Origin: Spirometra erinaceieuropaei
Taxonomy: Eukaryota; Platyhelminthes; Cestoda; Diphyllobothriidea; Diphyllobothriidae
Reading direction: 5' to 3'
NCBI GenBank assembly: GCA_902702965.1
Contig: CACRXP010000049.1
Coordinates: 1,758,498-1,822,497, forward strand
DNA length: 64,000 nt
The notes under the pieces were generated by a model. The model saw only the letters and a list, made by a program, of their open reading frames with translations, was not told where the DNA came from and did not search any database. The stretch's first letter is position 1. The number at the start of each line of letters is the position of its first letter. Below, in pieces: positions 56,001-63,198 of the stretch. The position numbers and the translations under genes are program-made.

Positions 56001-56131
56001 TCCGGAAGTTTGGCTACAGCGAGATGGGCATGCCGCCAAACTATGGTACCCCCGAACCCGAAGTATTGAAAAAGTCTGCAGAGCTTCAGAAGAGTGTTGA
56101 CTTTAAGAGACTGTTTCATGAACCGGTCTAG
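13854..56131 (+). CDS. TPST: Protein-tyrosine sulfotransferase (TPST), complete five-exon gene
   Basis: TPST transfers sulfate from PAPS to tyrosines of secretory proteins in the trans-Golgi. Exons 13854-14043, 28529-28868, 50520-50698, 53323-53395 and 55879-56131 total 1035 nt, i.e. 344 codons plus stop, close to the roughly 370-380 of animal TPSTs. A short basic N-terminus and a membrane anchor (residues about 11-29) give type II topology, with an NAS sequon at 31. The 5'-PAPS motif YPRSGTTL (60-67) spans the exon 1/2 junction. The expected catalytic Glu is E83 in CGPETR, K141 lies in VKDPF, the 3'-phosphate motif is IRDGRAVAHS (165-174), and S265 in KSTNQ matches the conserved transition-state Ser. 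C208 and C216 match a family disulfide, and YEQLVLRP (221-228) is characteristic. The C-terminus has MPPNYGTPEPE. One oddity is Pro82, where vertebrate enzymes have Glu. Introns are 14.5, 21.7, 2.6 and 2.5 kb and full of repeats. Family assignment is near certain. Confidence 0.95.
14158..14539 (-). mobile_element. hAT-like MITE copy 1, with 8-bp TSD
   Basis: Terminal inverted repeats start with (A/G)GCAACGG and extend about 60 bp. The element is flanked on both sides by CGAAAATT (14150-14157 and 14540-14547), a perfect 8-bp target-site duplication. It has no coding capacity and is the reverse complement of the copy at 18763. It sits 114 bp downstream of the TPST exon 1 donor. An 8-bp duplication points to the hAT superfamily (P elements also make 8 bp). 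Confidence 0.85.
15431..15492. repeat. Pyrimidine-rich low-complexity tract
   Basis: The plus strand is almost purely C/T here, built from irregular CTCCTCC and TCCCTCC units. Overlapping open frames (for example Leu/Pro-rich on the plus strand, Arg/Gly-rich on the minus) arise only from this composition. Confidence 0.8.
16586..16690 (-). mobile_element. tRNA-like SINE copy (minus), partial
   Basis: Read on the minus strand, it contains the box-B-like GTGGGTTCGATTTCC and the family tail CCGAGTTTTT. The box A region is degenerate. It lies back to back with the plus-strand copy that starts at 16681. Confidence 0.6.
16681..16830 (+). mobile_element. tRNA-like SINE copy (plus)
   Basis: The box A-like TAGCTCAGGTGGTTAGAGC (16732-16750) and box B-like GGGCTCGAATCCC (16776-16788) are spaced as in a tRNA with a long variable region. 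Both ends carry an inverted GACCCA/TGGGTC-type motif shared with the copies at 16586 and 49727. The T-stem and anticodon stem are imperfect, so this is a tRNA-derived repeat rather than a working tRNA. Confidence 0.65.
18763..19137 (+). mobile_element. hAT-like MITE copy 2, with 8-bp TSD
   Basis: The 375-bp element begins GGCAACGGTATGGAGAAGG and ends with the inverted counterpart, TIRs about 60 bp with few mismatches. It is flanked on both sides by AATAAATT (18755-18762 and 19138-19145), a perfect 8-bp duplication. It is the same family as the copy at 14158, in opposite orientation. Confidence 0.87.
20745..21540. repeat. Diverged direct duplication (about 250 bp units)
   Basis: Unit 20761-21030 and unit 21316-21540 share ordered blocks such as ATCGTT.TATAATGAG, GAAGTAGCC, AGCCGA(C/T)CGTTAGAAAA and a final AATCCATAT-like block. 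Identity is moderate, with indels. It may be two copies of an old interspersed repeat in the same orientation. No coding signal is seen. Confidence 0.6.
23490..24660. other. GC-richer stretch inside TPST intron 1
   Basis: This stretch is clearly richer in GC than its surroundings and contains a run of 12 C at 24347-24358 and a G-rich patch near 24414-24437. Several overlapping open frames of 60-120 codons occur, but none shows a motif I recognise. It may be an old element insertion. Confidence 0.35.
25795..25828. repeat. CT-rich microsatellite-like tract
   Basis: A short run of CTCTCTTCTCCCCTCTCTCT-type sequence on the plus strand. Confidence 0.7.
26820..27813. mobile_element. Foldback element copy A (about 1 kb, long TIRs, TA flanks)
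   Basis: It starts TACAGTAAATGGGCTAACTC and ends with the inverted TAGTCTACCTACCGTA. The two halves are imperfect reverse complements over several hundred bases per arm, leaving a small unpaired centre. A terminal CAGT next to TA is typical of Tc1/mariner-class elements. It has no transposase, so it is non-autonomous. Confidence 0.75.
28529..28868 (+). CDS. TPST: TPST exon 2 (PAPS-binding core)
   Basis: The acceptor is TTTTTCTCAACTCAG and the donor GTAAGT at 28869. The exon carries GTTLMRVLLDVHPKVRCG, catalytic E83, CVKDPF and IRDGRAVAHS. It enters in phase 1 and leaves in phase 2. Confidence 0.95.
29640..30283. mobile_element. Foldback element copy B (5' truncated)
   Basis: It corresponds to the centre and right arm of copy A, including the shared block near ACAAGCCGTATACTTCCGCG and the right end CTCACCTACTGTA. 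The left arm is missing. Confidence 0.7.
34613..34656 (-). ncRNA. Hammerhead ribozyme-like motif 1 (Penelope 3' end, degenerate)
   Basis: On the minus strand: GGTCT, core CTGATGA, one extra base, stem II GGGCTC/GAGTCC, then GAAAC and AGGCC. Stem I GGUCU/AGGCC can form 5 bp. The cleavage triplet reads GCC instead of GUC, so U16.1 is lost and it is probably inactive. Confidence 0.6.
34657..34698 (+). ncRNA. Hammerhead-like remnant facing motif 1
   Basis: A plus-strand copy with CTGATG, GAATCC, GAAAC and GTCAGAC. Two bases are missing between the core and stem II compared with the other copies. It is a decayed inverted partner of motif 1. Confidence 0.4.
34753..36046 (-). pseudogene. Penelope-like element copy A1 (rearranged RT-end / GIY-YIG fragment)
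   Basis: Minus-strand pieces match the C-terminal half of a Penelope-like retroelement. From upstream: a GIY-YIG piece with VGETGRLLRTR-type sequence (about 36000-35830); a short segment in inverted orientation (35755-35818); the end of the RT with CVRALYRLVETHCSE and GYPLKFVNQC (about 35750-35610); the linker with GVGVAHRPEATIRRQ (about 35540-35430); and a second GIY-YIG with VSRELLESW and CNDLPVPYSVL (35336-34971). Frames are broken by stops and shifts and there is no RT palm. The 3' end carries motif 2. It lies antisense inside TPST intron 2 and shares its odd internal structure with copy A2. Confidence 0.8.
34793..34836 (-). ncRNA. Hammerhead ribozyme-like motif 2 (3' end of Penelope copy 1)
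   Basis: The core CTGATGA is at 34831-34825, stem II is GGATTC/GAATCC, followed by GAAGC and GTC, then AGGCC. A15.1 has become G and stem I pairs poorly, so it looks mutated. It lies just downstream of the GIY-YIG coding remnant, as expected for a Penelope 3' repeat. Confidence 0.6.
37689..38668. mobile_element. Foldback element copy C (second subfamily)
   Basis: It starts TACAGTGAGTGACCGATCTC and ends GATCGGTCGCTCACTGTA. The arms pair over hundreds of bases. The terminal sequence differs from copies A, D and E (CCGATCTCATG instead of GCTAACTCATG), defining a second subfamily shared with copy F. Confidence 0.75.
38796..39100. other. GC-rich island in TPST intron 2
   Basis: About 300 bp of GC-rich DNA contains two similar blocks with GGTGACACGCC (38807 and 38918) about 110 bp apart. 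Open frames exist on both strands, but neither product is recognised. It probably represents part of an interspersed repeat. Confidence 0.4.
40384..41390. mobile_element. Foldback element copy D
   Basis: It begins TACAGTAGGTAGGCTAATTC and ends GTTAGTCCACCTACTTTACG. The arms and centre align with copy A along the whole length. The right terminus is slightly degenerate. Confidence 0.75.
41391..42595. other. Segment between foldback copies D and E, with unresolved open frames
   Basis: Plus-strand frames at 41946-42191 and 42188-42385 overlap by four bases (ATGA-like), and a minus-strand frame covers 42059-42319. Composition is somewhat GC-richer than the flanks. No known motif is visible, so it may be an old element remnant rather than a gene. 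Confidence 0.25.
42596..43593. mobile_element. Foldback element copy E
   Basis: It begins TACAGAAGGTGGGCTAACTC and ends GTTAGTCCACTTACTGTA. It is about 1 kb, with the centre inverted relative to copy A (the block near AGCTTGTAGTTTGGAAGCCC is the reverse complement of A's centre), so this copy lies in the opposite orientation. Confidence 0.75.
45398..45454. repeat. Near-perfect short hairpin (26-nt arms, 5-nt loop)
   Basis: The arms TTCGGTTCTCGGTACTAGCC... (45398-45423) and the reverse complement (45429-45454) differ at one position and surround ATAAA. It could be a recent palindromic mutation or a small cruciform. Confidence 0.8.
49727..49874 (-). mobile_element. tRNA-like SINE copy (minus) in TPST intron 2
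   Basis: On the minus strand the copy starts TGACCCAAATATGATTAAAC and has the acceptor-like GCCTCGT paired with the later CCGAGGC, a box A-like CAGATGGTTAGAGC and a box B-like GAGTTCGGATCCC. It ends TTCACAGTTGGGTCA. The first and last 8 bases are inverted repeats of each other. Same family as the copies near 16.7 kb. Confidence 0.7.
49993..50040. repeat. Short hairpin upstream of TPST exon 3
   Basis: TCAGAGGTGTTTTGGCAGAT (49993-50012) faces its reverse complement at 50021-50040 with one mismatch and an 8-nt A/T loop. It lies about 480 bp before the exon 3 acceptor. Confidence 0.8.
50520..50698 (+). CDS. TPST: TPST exon 3
   Basis: The acceptor is TTCTGTACAG and the donor GTAAGC at 50699. The frame giving RNVSISGV, VWNSHYERVYENC and CMAVRYEQLVLRP matches the TPST family. 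A longer open frame in another register covers the same bases but matches nothing. Phases 2 in and 1 out join exons 2 and 4 exactly. Confidence 0.93.
50759..51761. mobile_element. Foldback element copy F (second subfamily), next to TPST exon 3
   Basis: It begins TACCGTGCGCGACTGATCTC and ends GATCGGTCACGCACTGTA. The long arms include the paired blocks around 50990-51070 and 51460-51540. It starts only 60 bp after the exon 3 donor, so its 1-kb hairpin would form right beside that splice site in the pre-mRNA. Confidence 0.75.
51885..52200. mobile_element. MITE-like repeat with telomere-like core, copy 1
   Basis: Imperfect inverted ends (GGATGTGGTTATATAGCCC on the left, the inverse of CTGCATTACCACACC on the right) enclose a stretch of irregular TTAGGG/TTGGGG-type repeats (about 51930-52045) and a block shared with the copy at 61970 (AAGTACAACCGCGCATT, GGTGGCTGGGGTTTGTTTAC). 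It lies in TPST intron 3. Confidence 0.65.
53323..53395 (+). CDS. TPST: TPST exon 4
   Basis: The acceptor is TTTCGTGTTTCAG. The exon encodes FLNLPWDEIVLNHEKKVDD, matching the family motif of a 'PW' followed by 'VLHHE'. The donor is GTAGGC at 53396. A GTAAAG five bases earlier would break the frame into exon 5, so it was not chosen. Confidence 0.9.
53940..54715. mobile_element. Foldback element remnant G
   Basis: It is a diverged copy recognised by the blocks GGGACGTCAGCTTTTAAATGAG, the AACATGCGCAAGAATATTCC-like arm and the right-arm counterpart near 54640-54710. The ends are eroded. An isolated terminus-like piece (AATTTATGAGATAGTCCACC) occurs at 55180-55199. Confidence 0.5.
55045..55115 (+). 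mobile_element. tRNA-like repeat remnant
   Basis: CTCGCGGCTCAGTGGTTAGAGGCG resembles box A, and CGCGAGAATGAACCCC, about 35 bases later, resembles a decayed box B. CTCGCGG can pair with the later CGCGAG. It is probably a tRNA-derived SINE distinct from the 16.7-kb family. It sits in TPST intron 4. Confidence 0.45.
55879..56131 (+). CDS. TPST: TPST exon 5 and stop codon
   Basis: The acceptor is TTTTTTTCTCATTTAAG. The exon encodes KEKSTNQVVYPIY, ALTDW, LRKFGY and MPPNYGTPEPEV, aligning with the conserved C-terminal part of TPSTs, and ends with TAG at 56129-56131. No canonical AATAAA polyadenylation signal was seen in the next several hundred bases. Confidence 0.93.
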
Positions 56132-57535
56132 GAGCTCCGTCTTTTGAAGAAGCAGCTAACAGTCTTTCTGCACAGTGGTCGTCTGCCACTATTTGCAATT
56201 CATGGAATACGCTTTTGTTCAGTCTGTCAATCAAATCTCCGGCGGGACACTTCGCATTCTCCTATTCCGACTAATGCTCAATTTGCGCCCACGTGCGATG
56301 CTAACCGTGTGTGTTTTTTCCCAAGACCGAGCTGTGATAGACCCTTTATTGACTTCTGATTTCGTGTTTTTTTTTTAAGCAGGACTTTCCGGTTTTTCGG
56401 GAATTTTGCACCCATGACTCTTGTAAACAGTCGCCTCGGCGTTTTTTCTACCAGGTTTGTGCAAAATAATATGAATGTAATTTTTAACATATTGTTGCAT
56501 CCGCCAATGACTACTAGACCACGGAGCGGTGGTCTATAAGACCATATCCGAGAGCTCAACCGAGGATGTGGTTGGTGTGTTCTACAGCAGGTATTGTGAC
56601 TTGCGCGCGAATTAGTCTATAGTGACAGTAGACTTGCTTTGCATCTACCGCACTCTTTCCTCCCTCACTCACTTGAGCCCGCTATCAGGGCGGAGTCAAG
56701 ACGTCCGTCAAACGGCCTCTCTGCGCATGCCACGCGCCCCTAGTCCACGATCGAAAAACCAGCATTTAACGCAGAAAACACGGAAGGACGTTACGAATCC
56801 CATCTGATTGGGAGTGTCGCAGAGGCCACATTATGAAGGAGCCATTCACAGCCCGACTTTCCTCCTTTACAGTAGGACCTAGCTATCCCCTCGACTGACA
56901 GCCTTTCAAGCCACGACATTTAGTAAAAGTGCGTCAGATGATTTGTAGTGAAGAATATGCGATGAGGGTCGACCTTAACCTCTTCCCTTTCTCCAAGTCA
57001 CCAGTCCACTCTCCAAGTCAGACAACCAACTGCCGCTGAGATTGAAGGCAGTAGTTGAAAAAGCTAGAGGTCCCGACTGTGCATGCTACACACGGCCTCA
57101 AAGCACACCGGGATTTCACACAATGTGCTTGTTTGGCTCGGATTTTGCATGTGTGCAAGTGCCATAGAGGTCAAATTGAGCCATTGATTCTGACCCTCAG
57201 TCGACCAGGCCAAGCACAACTGACGCAGGTCTGATTGCGATGTCTGAGTTAAATCGTCAGTTGGAGGCCCCCAAACCACCAGCTTTTAACGCTTGGTGAT
57301 ATCTCAAAATCGCCTCAAAATGTTTAATGAAAAATATGCGCTAAGAGCCGACCTCAGTCCTACTCGGCATTAACTGCTGAGAGTGCGCGCAGGAACTGAC
57401 AGGCACAAGATAGCTCGTGTGTGTCTGAACAAGGTTTTCCCAAAATAGGAATGGGCTACGCAGGTATTAATATGACAGAGGGGCCAAATTGAGGAGTCGA
57501 AGATCCCGGTTTCCTCTTAGGTGGAAAATGATTGG
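56132..57535. other. TPST 3' flank
   Basis: This contains the presumptive 3'UTR of TPST and about 1.3 kb of moderately GC-rich sequence before the Penelope pair. No AATAAA, RNA gene or recognisable coding region is seen. Open frames of 60-93 codons have no known motifs. Confidence 0.45.
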
Positions 57536-58858
57536 TTCAAAAGAAGACGAAGGCACGATCACAGGGACGGTAGATTTATTGGCCTTAGCTTTCGAACTCG
57601 AACTGGAGTTCATCATCAGAGACTGCTGGAGTGCGGCAACTTGTGAACATTTATATGGTTGTGCTGTGAGTTATGCTCAAGTATTCGTGAGCTGAGACGT
57701 CGTCCTGTTTGATCTGTGTGGTGGCAAGGACAGTTATGGCACGGGATTTGATAGACTACGCCCGACTGTTTACCTGCGTCCCGGCGATCCTTCAGTTTCA
57801 TGATTCTGCTACGCATGGTAGCCGCCGGATGATGAGCGATGTCTAAGCCCAACTCTGGCGAAATGCGTTCTGCGGCCTCGGAGACATTCTTTATGTACGG
57901 TAGGGAGAGCCAAATAGTTGGTGTCTCTCTTCGATTTGTCCGTCGTGGGTGCGCGCGTATGCAGCGACTGATGATAGCATTTGGGTAGCCGTTCTTTGTT
58001 AATTGGTCCCTGAGATGCGGTGGTTTTGGTATCCTTCCTTCGGGCACGCTGCAGTGCGTTTTTACCTGGTCGAAAAGCGTCCTCACACAGCCCTGTTTGT
58101 GCACCAATGTGTAGTTGCTATGATAGTCGAGGACCTGTGTTGTGTTGGTCGCCTTTCTGTACACTGTAGTGCTGAGTTTACCACCAGGTGTGCTCGTGAC
58201 GAGCACGCCAAGGAAGGATAGTTTCTAGGCCTCCTCGTCTTCTCTTGTAAACTGAATGTCGGGGAGGATGCTGTTAAGTTGGTCTTGAAAACCCGATAGC
58301 CTGTCCTTTTCTATAATGACGAATGTATCATCCACGTATCGGCGCTAAAACGCAGGTTTTTAGTGGCTGAAAGCAACCTTTTCCAGCTCTCGTAGGACCA
58401 ATTCCGCCACTAGGCTGGATATTGAGGAACCCATGGGTGTTCCTTTGATTTGTTTGTATGTTCTGCCACCGAAAGTGAAAAAAGTTTGATGGCAGAATGC
58501 AAAGAGCTGCGGATGATGTGGGACGAGTTTTTGTGTACTGTATCTACTGAATGGGAAGTGTATAATGATAGAGGTTCGTCTGCGATGCCTAACGGAAGAT
58601 AAGCATAGGGACGCATGTGTCCGGATAGTTCCATGCAGTGACTGGACGTTCGTGAGCAGCGTGGGCAGTAGAGAATGCTGCGGCGACTGTATGTCGGGGC
58701 TTCTGAAGATGGTGCGTCGGTTTTAATATAGTGGATTCGTAAGTGTCCGACCAGGCTGAAGCCTGATGCAGAAGTTCAGCCACAATAAGGACAGGCTGGT
58801 AACAAGTACGCATTGCTGGTGGTGATCAGAATGATGGATTTAAGGGTGTCGCGAGTGA
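57536..58858 (-). pseudogene. Penelope-like element copy B (RT palm with YVDD plus GIY-YIG)
   Basis: This 5'-truncated element of a different subfamily has the palm reading FGGRTYKQIKGTPMGSSISS, RRYVDDTFVII (YVDD at 58338-58327) and FLGVLVTSTPGG. A 196-codon open frame (58206-57616) holds VYRKATNT, CVRTLFDQVKTHC, LPYIKNVSEAAERI and SGVVYQIPC...DQTGRRLSSRI, the start of GIY-YIG. The usual YIG is replaced by HTD, and stop codons interrupt the palm. Its 3' end carries motif 4. It abuts copy A2 head to tail. Confidence 0.82.
57581..57624 (-). ncRNA. Hammerhead ribozyme-like motif 4 (3' end of Penelope copy B)
   Basis: Core CTGATGA (57619-57613), one extra base, stem II GAACTC/GAGTTC (6 bp), GAAA, then GCTA before AGGCC. 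All conserved core positions and a UA cleavage dinucleotide are present. Stem III is reduced to the palindrome AGCU. Stem I GUCU/AGGC forms 4 bp including one U-G pair. Confidence 0.75.
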
Positions 58859-58864
58859 TGGTAA

Positions 58865-61213
58865 TTCAGAAGACGAAGGTGTGATCAAAGTAATAAGACA
58901 TTTACTGGCCTGACGTTTCGGATTCTCACTCGAATCCATCCTCAGAGACAGTCGCAGATAAAGGTGATGGTGGCACAAGTAGTGGAGTATTCATAGCACG
59001 TGGCTGCCGTGGGACTATATGCGTACTGTAATTAACAGCTCTCGCAATTACCGCTGTGGTCGTAATGGATGCGGTGATGGCTTGCCAGTCCAAGTCCGAG
59101 TCGTTAAGGCCGTGATTTCGTCATCCGTGCTGGATGCTGGTGTGACGATGGCTTGGCAAATTGGCTCACTGTCACTGAGATAATTGCTCGCCCGCGCCCT
59201 CCCCACGTGACTGATTCCCCTGGCCAGGGCAAATCTCAGCACGGAATATGGCAAGGAGAGGTCATTTCACATGTTGATGGATTGCGGGCCTGAGAACCAT
59301 GACTCGAGCAGCTCGCGGCTCACGCGGTTGTCACCCCTTGCGAGGATTTCGGCCTTTTGAAATTTGAAAATATGACCGGTCCCGTCGAATGTGCCGCCAC
59401 CTGAGAGCTAGCGTGTCCTTGCCTCGTTGCTGTTGCGTGCTCGGCAGTTCGCGTACGGAGTAATCTCCCAGTTTCTCTGACGTAGTTGCTTTGTCTGCAA
59501 TTGCACCATATCCGGTAAACGACTCCAAGGTTTCCTGCCGTGGCAGCGGGCCTTTTGGCCTCATGACTTGGCGTCTAATGGTTGCTCCCGGCCTGTGTGC
59601 AACCCCAACTCCAAGTGGAGTGAGAAGACGACTGACGGCTTCCGAGACGTTCTTCACGTACGGAAGTGCCCGCCAATATTTGGGGCCGGTTGGAGTTGGT
59701 CTCTGGTGTCCTTTTCATATGCACTGGTTGACAAACTTGCGCGGGTAACCACTGGCTCTCATTACCCGTCGAAGATATTGCAGTTCGGCAACCCTGTTTT
59801 CCAGTTCACTGCAGTGCGTCTCAACGTGCCGGTATAGCGCCTTTACGCAACTGCGTTTGTGACTGATCGGTCCGGAAGCAACCATTAGGCGCCAAGTCAT
59901 GAGGCCAAAAGACCCGCTGCCACGGCAGGATTTCGGCCCCTTGAAATTTGAAAACATGGCCGGGTCCCGTCGAGTGTGCCGCCGCCTTCGAGTAAACGTC
60001 TCCCCGCCTCACTGCTGCTGCATACTCGGTAGTTCGCGTACGGAGTAATCTCCCTGTTTCTCCGACATAGTTGCTTTGTCCACAACTACATCAGATCCGG
60101 TAAACGACTCCAGACGTTTCCTGTTGTGGCAGTCGGTCTTTCGGCCTCATGACTTGGCGTCTAATGGTTGCTTCTGGTCTGTGTGCAATCCCAACTCCAA
60201 TTGGAGTGAGAAGACGACTGACGGCTTCCGAAACGTTCTCCACGTACGGAAGAGCCCGCCAAAATTTGGGCCGGTTGGATTTAGTCTCTGGTGTCGTTTT
60301 CGTCTGCAATGGTTGACAAATTTGCGTGGTTAGCCATTGTCTCTCATTACCCGTGAGAACAGCCGCTTTGCCAGTCCGCAGGTTGGAGTGTCCTTTAGTG
60401 ATACGATAGGCCGGAGAGGAGCGCCCTCTTTGTGTACTTTTGGGAGACTGTAGAATTGGGCTGAGGCGGTTACTTGTGCACTCGCCATGCGTCGGTCGAT
60501 TGGCGATATTGCACCTTAGTCATCCATTGCCAACAGTGCCTCGTTAATCTCGCGTGTCAGCGTTTTTATCAAGTTGGATTCTCATGGGACATAGGACTGA
60601 CGATCCTCCAACAAGCTTTTGGCTTTTTGATTGTAGTCTGTCCTGTCCAATACGACCGTCGAACACCCCTTTTCCGCAGGCACGATAACGAGGTCGTTGT
60701 CGGCCCCGAGTTCCTTAAGTGCATCGCGCTTGACCTTGGAAAGCAAGTGCCCGGCCTATGAGCCGTGAGGAGGGAGGACGCTTGGTGTTGAATGAGATTC
60801 TCCTTTCGTCTGGCGCTCCCATCTGGCTGAGGATTGATTCCACTGCTGTGATCATGTTGGCAGGTTTGGCATCGGTTGTGTTGAATGAGGCCTCGTGCCG
60901 TAATACCTACATTTTTTCCTCCGTCAGCTCCCTTGCCGACAAGTTGTGCAGCAGTTTGTCGCTCTCGGCTGACACTGGAGAAGGCAGCTTACGAAATTTC
61001 CTCTCGAGCGCTGCTTCGCCTGTGGCTTTATGTTCGCGGGTTCGTTCGGCCAGCCGCTGCTGAAGCAGTTTTGTGCCGTCCTCGCCCATGAACTAGCAGC
61101 AAATTTTGTAAGCTGCCTACTCCAACGTCATCGGCTGTAAACGTGAGGAGATTCACCCTAGCAGCCTGTGGCGTGGGACGGAGGGGATTGGGGGCAAAGA
61201 GACTAATATTCAT
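58865..61213 (-). pseudogene. Penelope-like element copy A2 (RT palm deleted, tandem C-termini)
   Basis: Reading on the minus strand, the N-terminal part (about 61090-60400) has NLSARELTEEKM, then a stop at 60907, LRHEASFNTTDA, ILSQMGAPDERR, a frameshift, VIVPAEKGCSTVVLDRTDY and FYSLPKVHKEGAPLRPIVS. It then jumps directly to RVMRDNG.PRKFVN, so the catalytic palm with YxDD is missing. Two successive RT-end plus GIY-YIG units follow (60360-59940 and 59850-59050), separated by the same short inverted segment (59872-59936) as in copy A1. Motif 3 closes the 3' end. The element cannot encode a working RT. Confidence 0.8.
58907..58950 (-). ncRNA. Hammerhead ribozyme-like motif 3 (3' end of Penelope copy A2)
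   Basis: Core CTGAGGA (position 7 is variable in hammerheads), one extra base, stem II GGATTC/GAATCC closed by GAGTGA, then GAAACGTC and AGGCC. The catalytic core and GUC site are complete. Stem III is only the self-complementary ACGU, as in the Penelope-associated variants reported to cleave as dimers. Confidence 0.75.
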
Positions 61214-61969
61214 TGTTTTGTTTAGGTTGCTGATTTAGCATCTGTGAGTTAAGATCAGCGTGCAGATTACAGATCCGGACATTTATTAAGGCCTCCATTT
61301 CTAGCTCTCCCGGGAGGAGTTACCAGTTGTGTCCCTAAATAGGGTTGCTTAGACATCCCAGCATGGCTGGCAAATTTCACTCTGGGTCAAGGTTTAGTTT
61401 AATAGAAAAGCGACCCGAGTCAGCCTGGACCTGAATTTAAAAACAGCCTGCGGGCCAAAATAGACAAAAAACTGGTTTTTGAAAAACCACGATTTAGAAG
61501 GTTTTGATCGAGGCGTCCCATAACCTTCGTTGATATCTATTCAAAAACGAGTATGCTGAGGATGGTCCGCAGAAAATGATGCAGAATTTATTGTAAACAA
61601 TTTTGGAATTTTTACAATTTTTCTGCATTTACCAAAGTTCGAGAGGGATTGATTAAAAAGGCGAACATACGAGCCTAAATGGACAGTGCAGTAGAAGCTG
61701 CCCGTATGCAACGAAAAGATTCTAACTGAATGCTTATCAGGGTAGTGCTGTCTGATTGATAATGCAAACCAGAAAATGGAGCGTTTATGTTAACTGGCAG
61801 TTAGCGCCCACAGAACAAATAAACGACTGGGGTTAACAAATGCCCTGAGTCGGTAGTTTTACCGTCGTTAACAGCAATTTTCTCCACAAGACCCAAGGTG
61901 GCTATGAGCGGGATTTGCACTTGAATTCGTTTATTTCGAAGCAGCCTTTCGGCGTACTGAATAATTGGT

Positions 61970-62234
61970 AAGATGTGGTTATGAAGCCGGACCTGATGGA
62001 CACAATACTGTTCGGGTTGGTGTTATGGGTTAGGGTTAGGTGTTGGAGCATTCATTTTTCAACAACCCAAAGTACAACCGCGCATTCCCGATGGATTTTC
62101 TTTTGGATACAAATGTCTGACCTCGTCGCTTGTGCTTTCCGTGGTCCGACCTGAGAAACCCCCATTACCGTCGGTCTTGTACTATAGGTGGCCGGGGTTT
62201 GTTTACGTCAGGTTTGACTACATAACCACGTCCG
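61970..62234. mobile_element. MITE-like repeat with telomere-like core, copy 2
   Basis: It is the second copy of the repeat at 51885, with inverted ends GATGTGGTTATGAAGCC and CTACATAACCAC and a shorter telomere-like core (GGGTTAGGGTTAGG near 62028-62041). GAATAA-like sequences flank both sides, but a target duplication is uncertain. Confidence 0.65.
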
Positions 62235-62832
62235 GCCGAATAACTTTATTTGATAAAAAACGAAGAAGACCGCATAATTGGCAAAGCTGAACCGTTTGTC
62301 TACGCCTTCAAGACACGATCTGTCACTACTCCACGTACTCTCGGCTACACGTTGAGCAGGATCTAGAATTTAAAGTAAATAAATCAAGCATGAAAAAGTA
62401 AGCCGTCTAAGCCTGACCATAAGTCCTGGGTATCGTCGCACTACAGTTAGTGACCTAACTCATTAAATGTGTCGCAATTTATGAATGATTGTCAATCACT
62501 CGCAAACCGACACCATTTTATGAGTCAAATATCTATGTGATTTAAGTACAAATTTAAAGGAATTAAAAACATAAAATAAACATTAAAGGCAGTGTTGCGT
62601 TGGTTAGAAATTCCGCTTTATTTTGAAATGCGCAGTTTCCTGAAAACGCCAGAAATGGCTCTAATTAAGTAACGGTCATTTTTTGATGTATATAATGTAT
62701 TCGCATACCGCAAACATAGTAAATATGAAATTTGACATAAAATAACGTCTAATAACAGTGTTGTAGTGAAGTTGACATCTAAATATCGTTTATTAAGTAC
62801 TGTGATTTCATATATCTCCATTTGTCAACTGC

Positions 62833-63198
62833 CTACATTCTGAGTGCAGATTTCAAAACAGTCTTCCAGTCATTAGTCCTACTTTTGGCGCACATAAAGT
62901 AAGTGGGATGGGGTTCAACAAAAGAAGTTGGAATTTGCTTGATTTCACGGATTGAAACGCCGTAGGAACAAAAGTTTTCGTAAGGTGACATTCCATGAGG
63001 CCGGCCGGTGCCTAATAAAGTTAAATAGAACTGACAGGCGTGATCGTAAACATACCATTTTGTGTTTATAGGGAGAACGTTTCTTCCGTTAAATAAATTT
63101 ACAGTTTTCGTTCGTTTTTGATTACGTTGAGTTTCAGATCGGCCTCGAAATATTGCTGAATACTTCATAATTTTCAGTGCTTTCACCCGATCGCCCAT
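62833..63198 (-). CDS. Unresolved 121-codon open frame
   Basis: This is one of the two longest ATG-initiated plain frames outside the Penelope copies in an AT-rich stretch where stops are frequent. It has a basic N-terminal part (about residues 20-35), several Trp, Cys and Tyr, and a central GTGRPHGMSPYENF. It could be a terminal exon or an old element fragment. No family is recognised and no splice sites were assigned. Chance cannot be ruled out. Confidence 0.25.
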   Translation of the reverse strand: MGDRVKALKIMKYSAIFRGRSETQRNQKRTKTVNLFNGRNVLPINTKWYVYDHACQFYLTLLGTGRPHGMSPYENFCSYGVSIREIKQIPTSFVEPHPTYFMCAKSRTNDWKTVLKSALRM

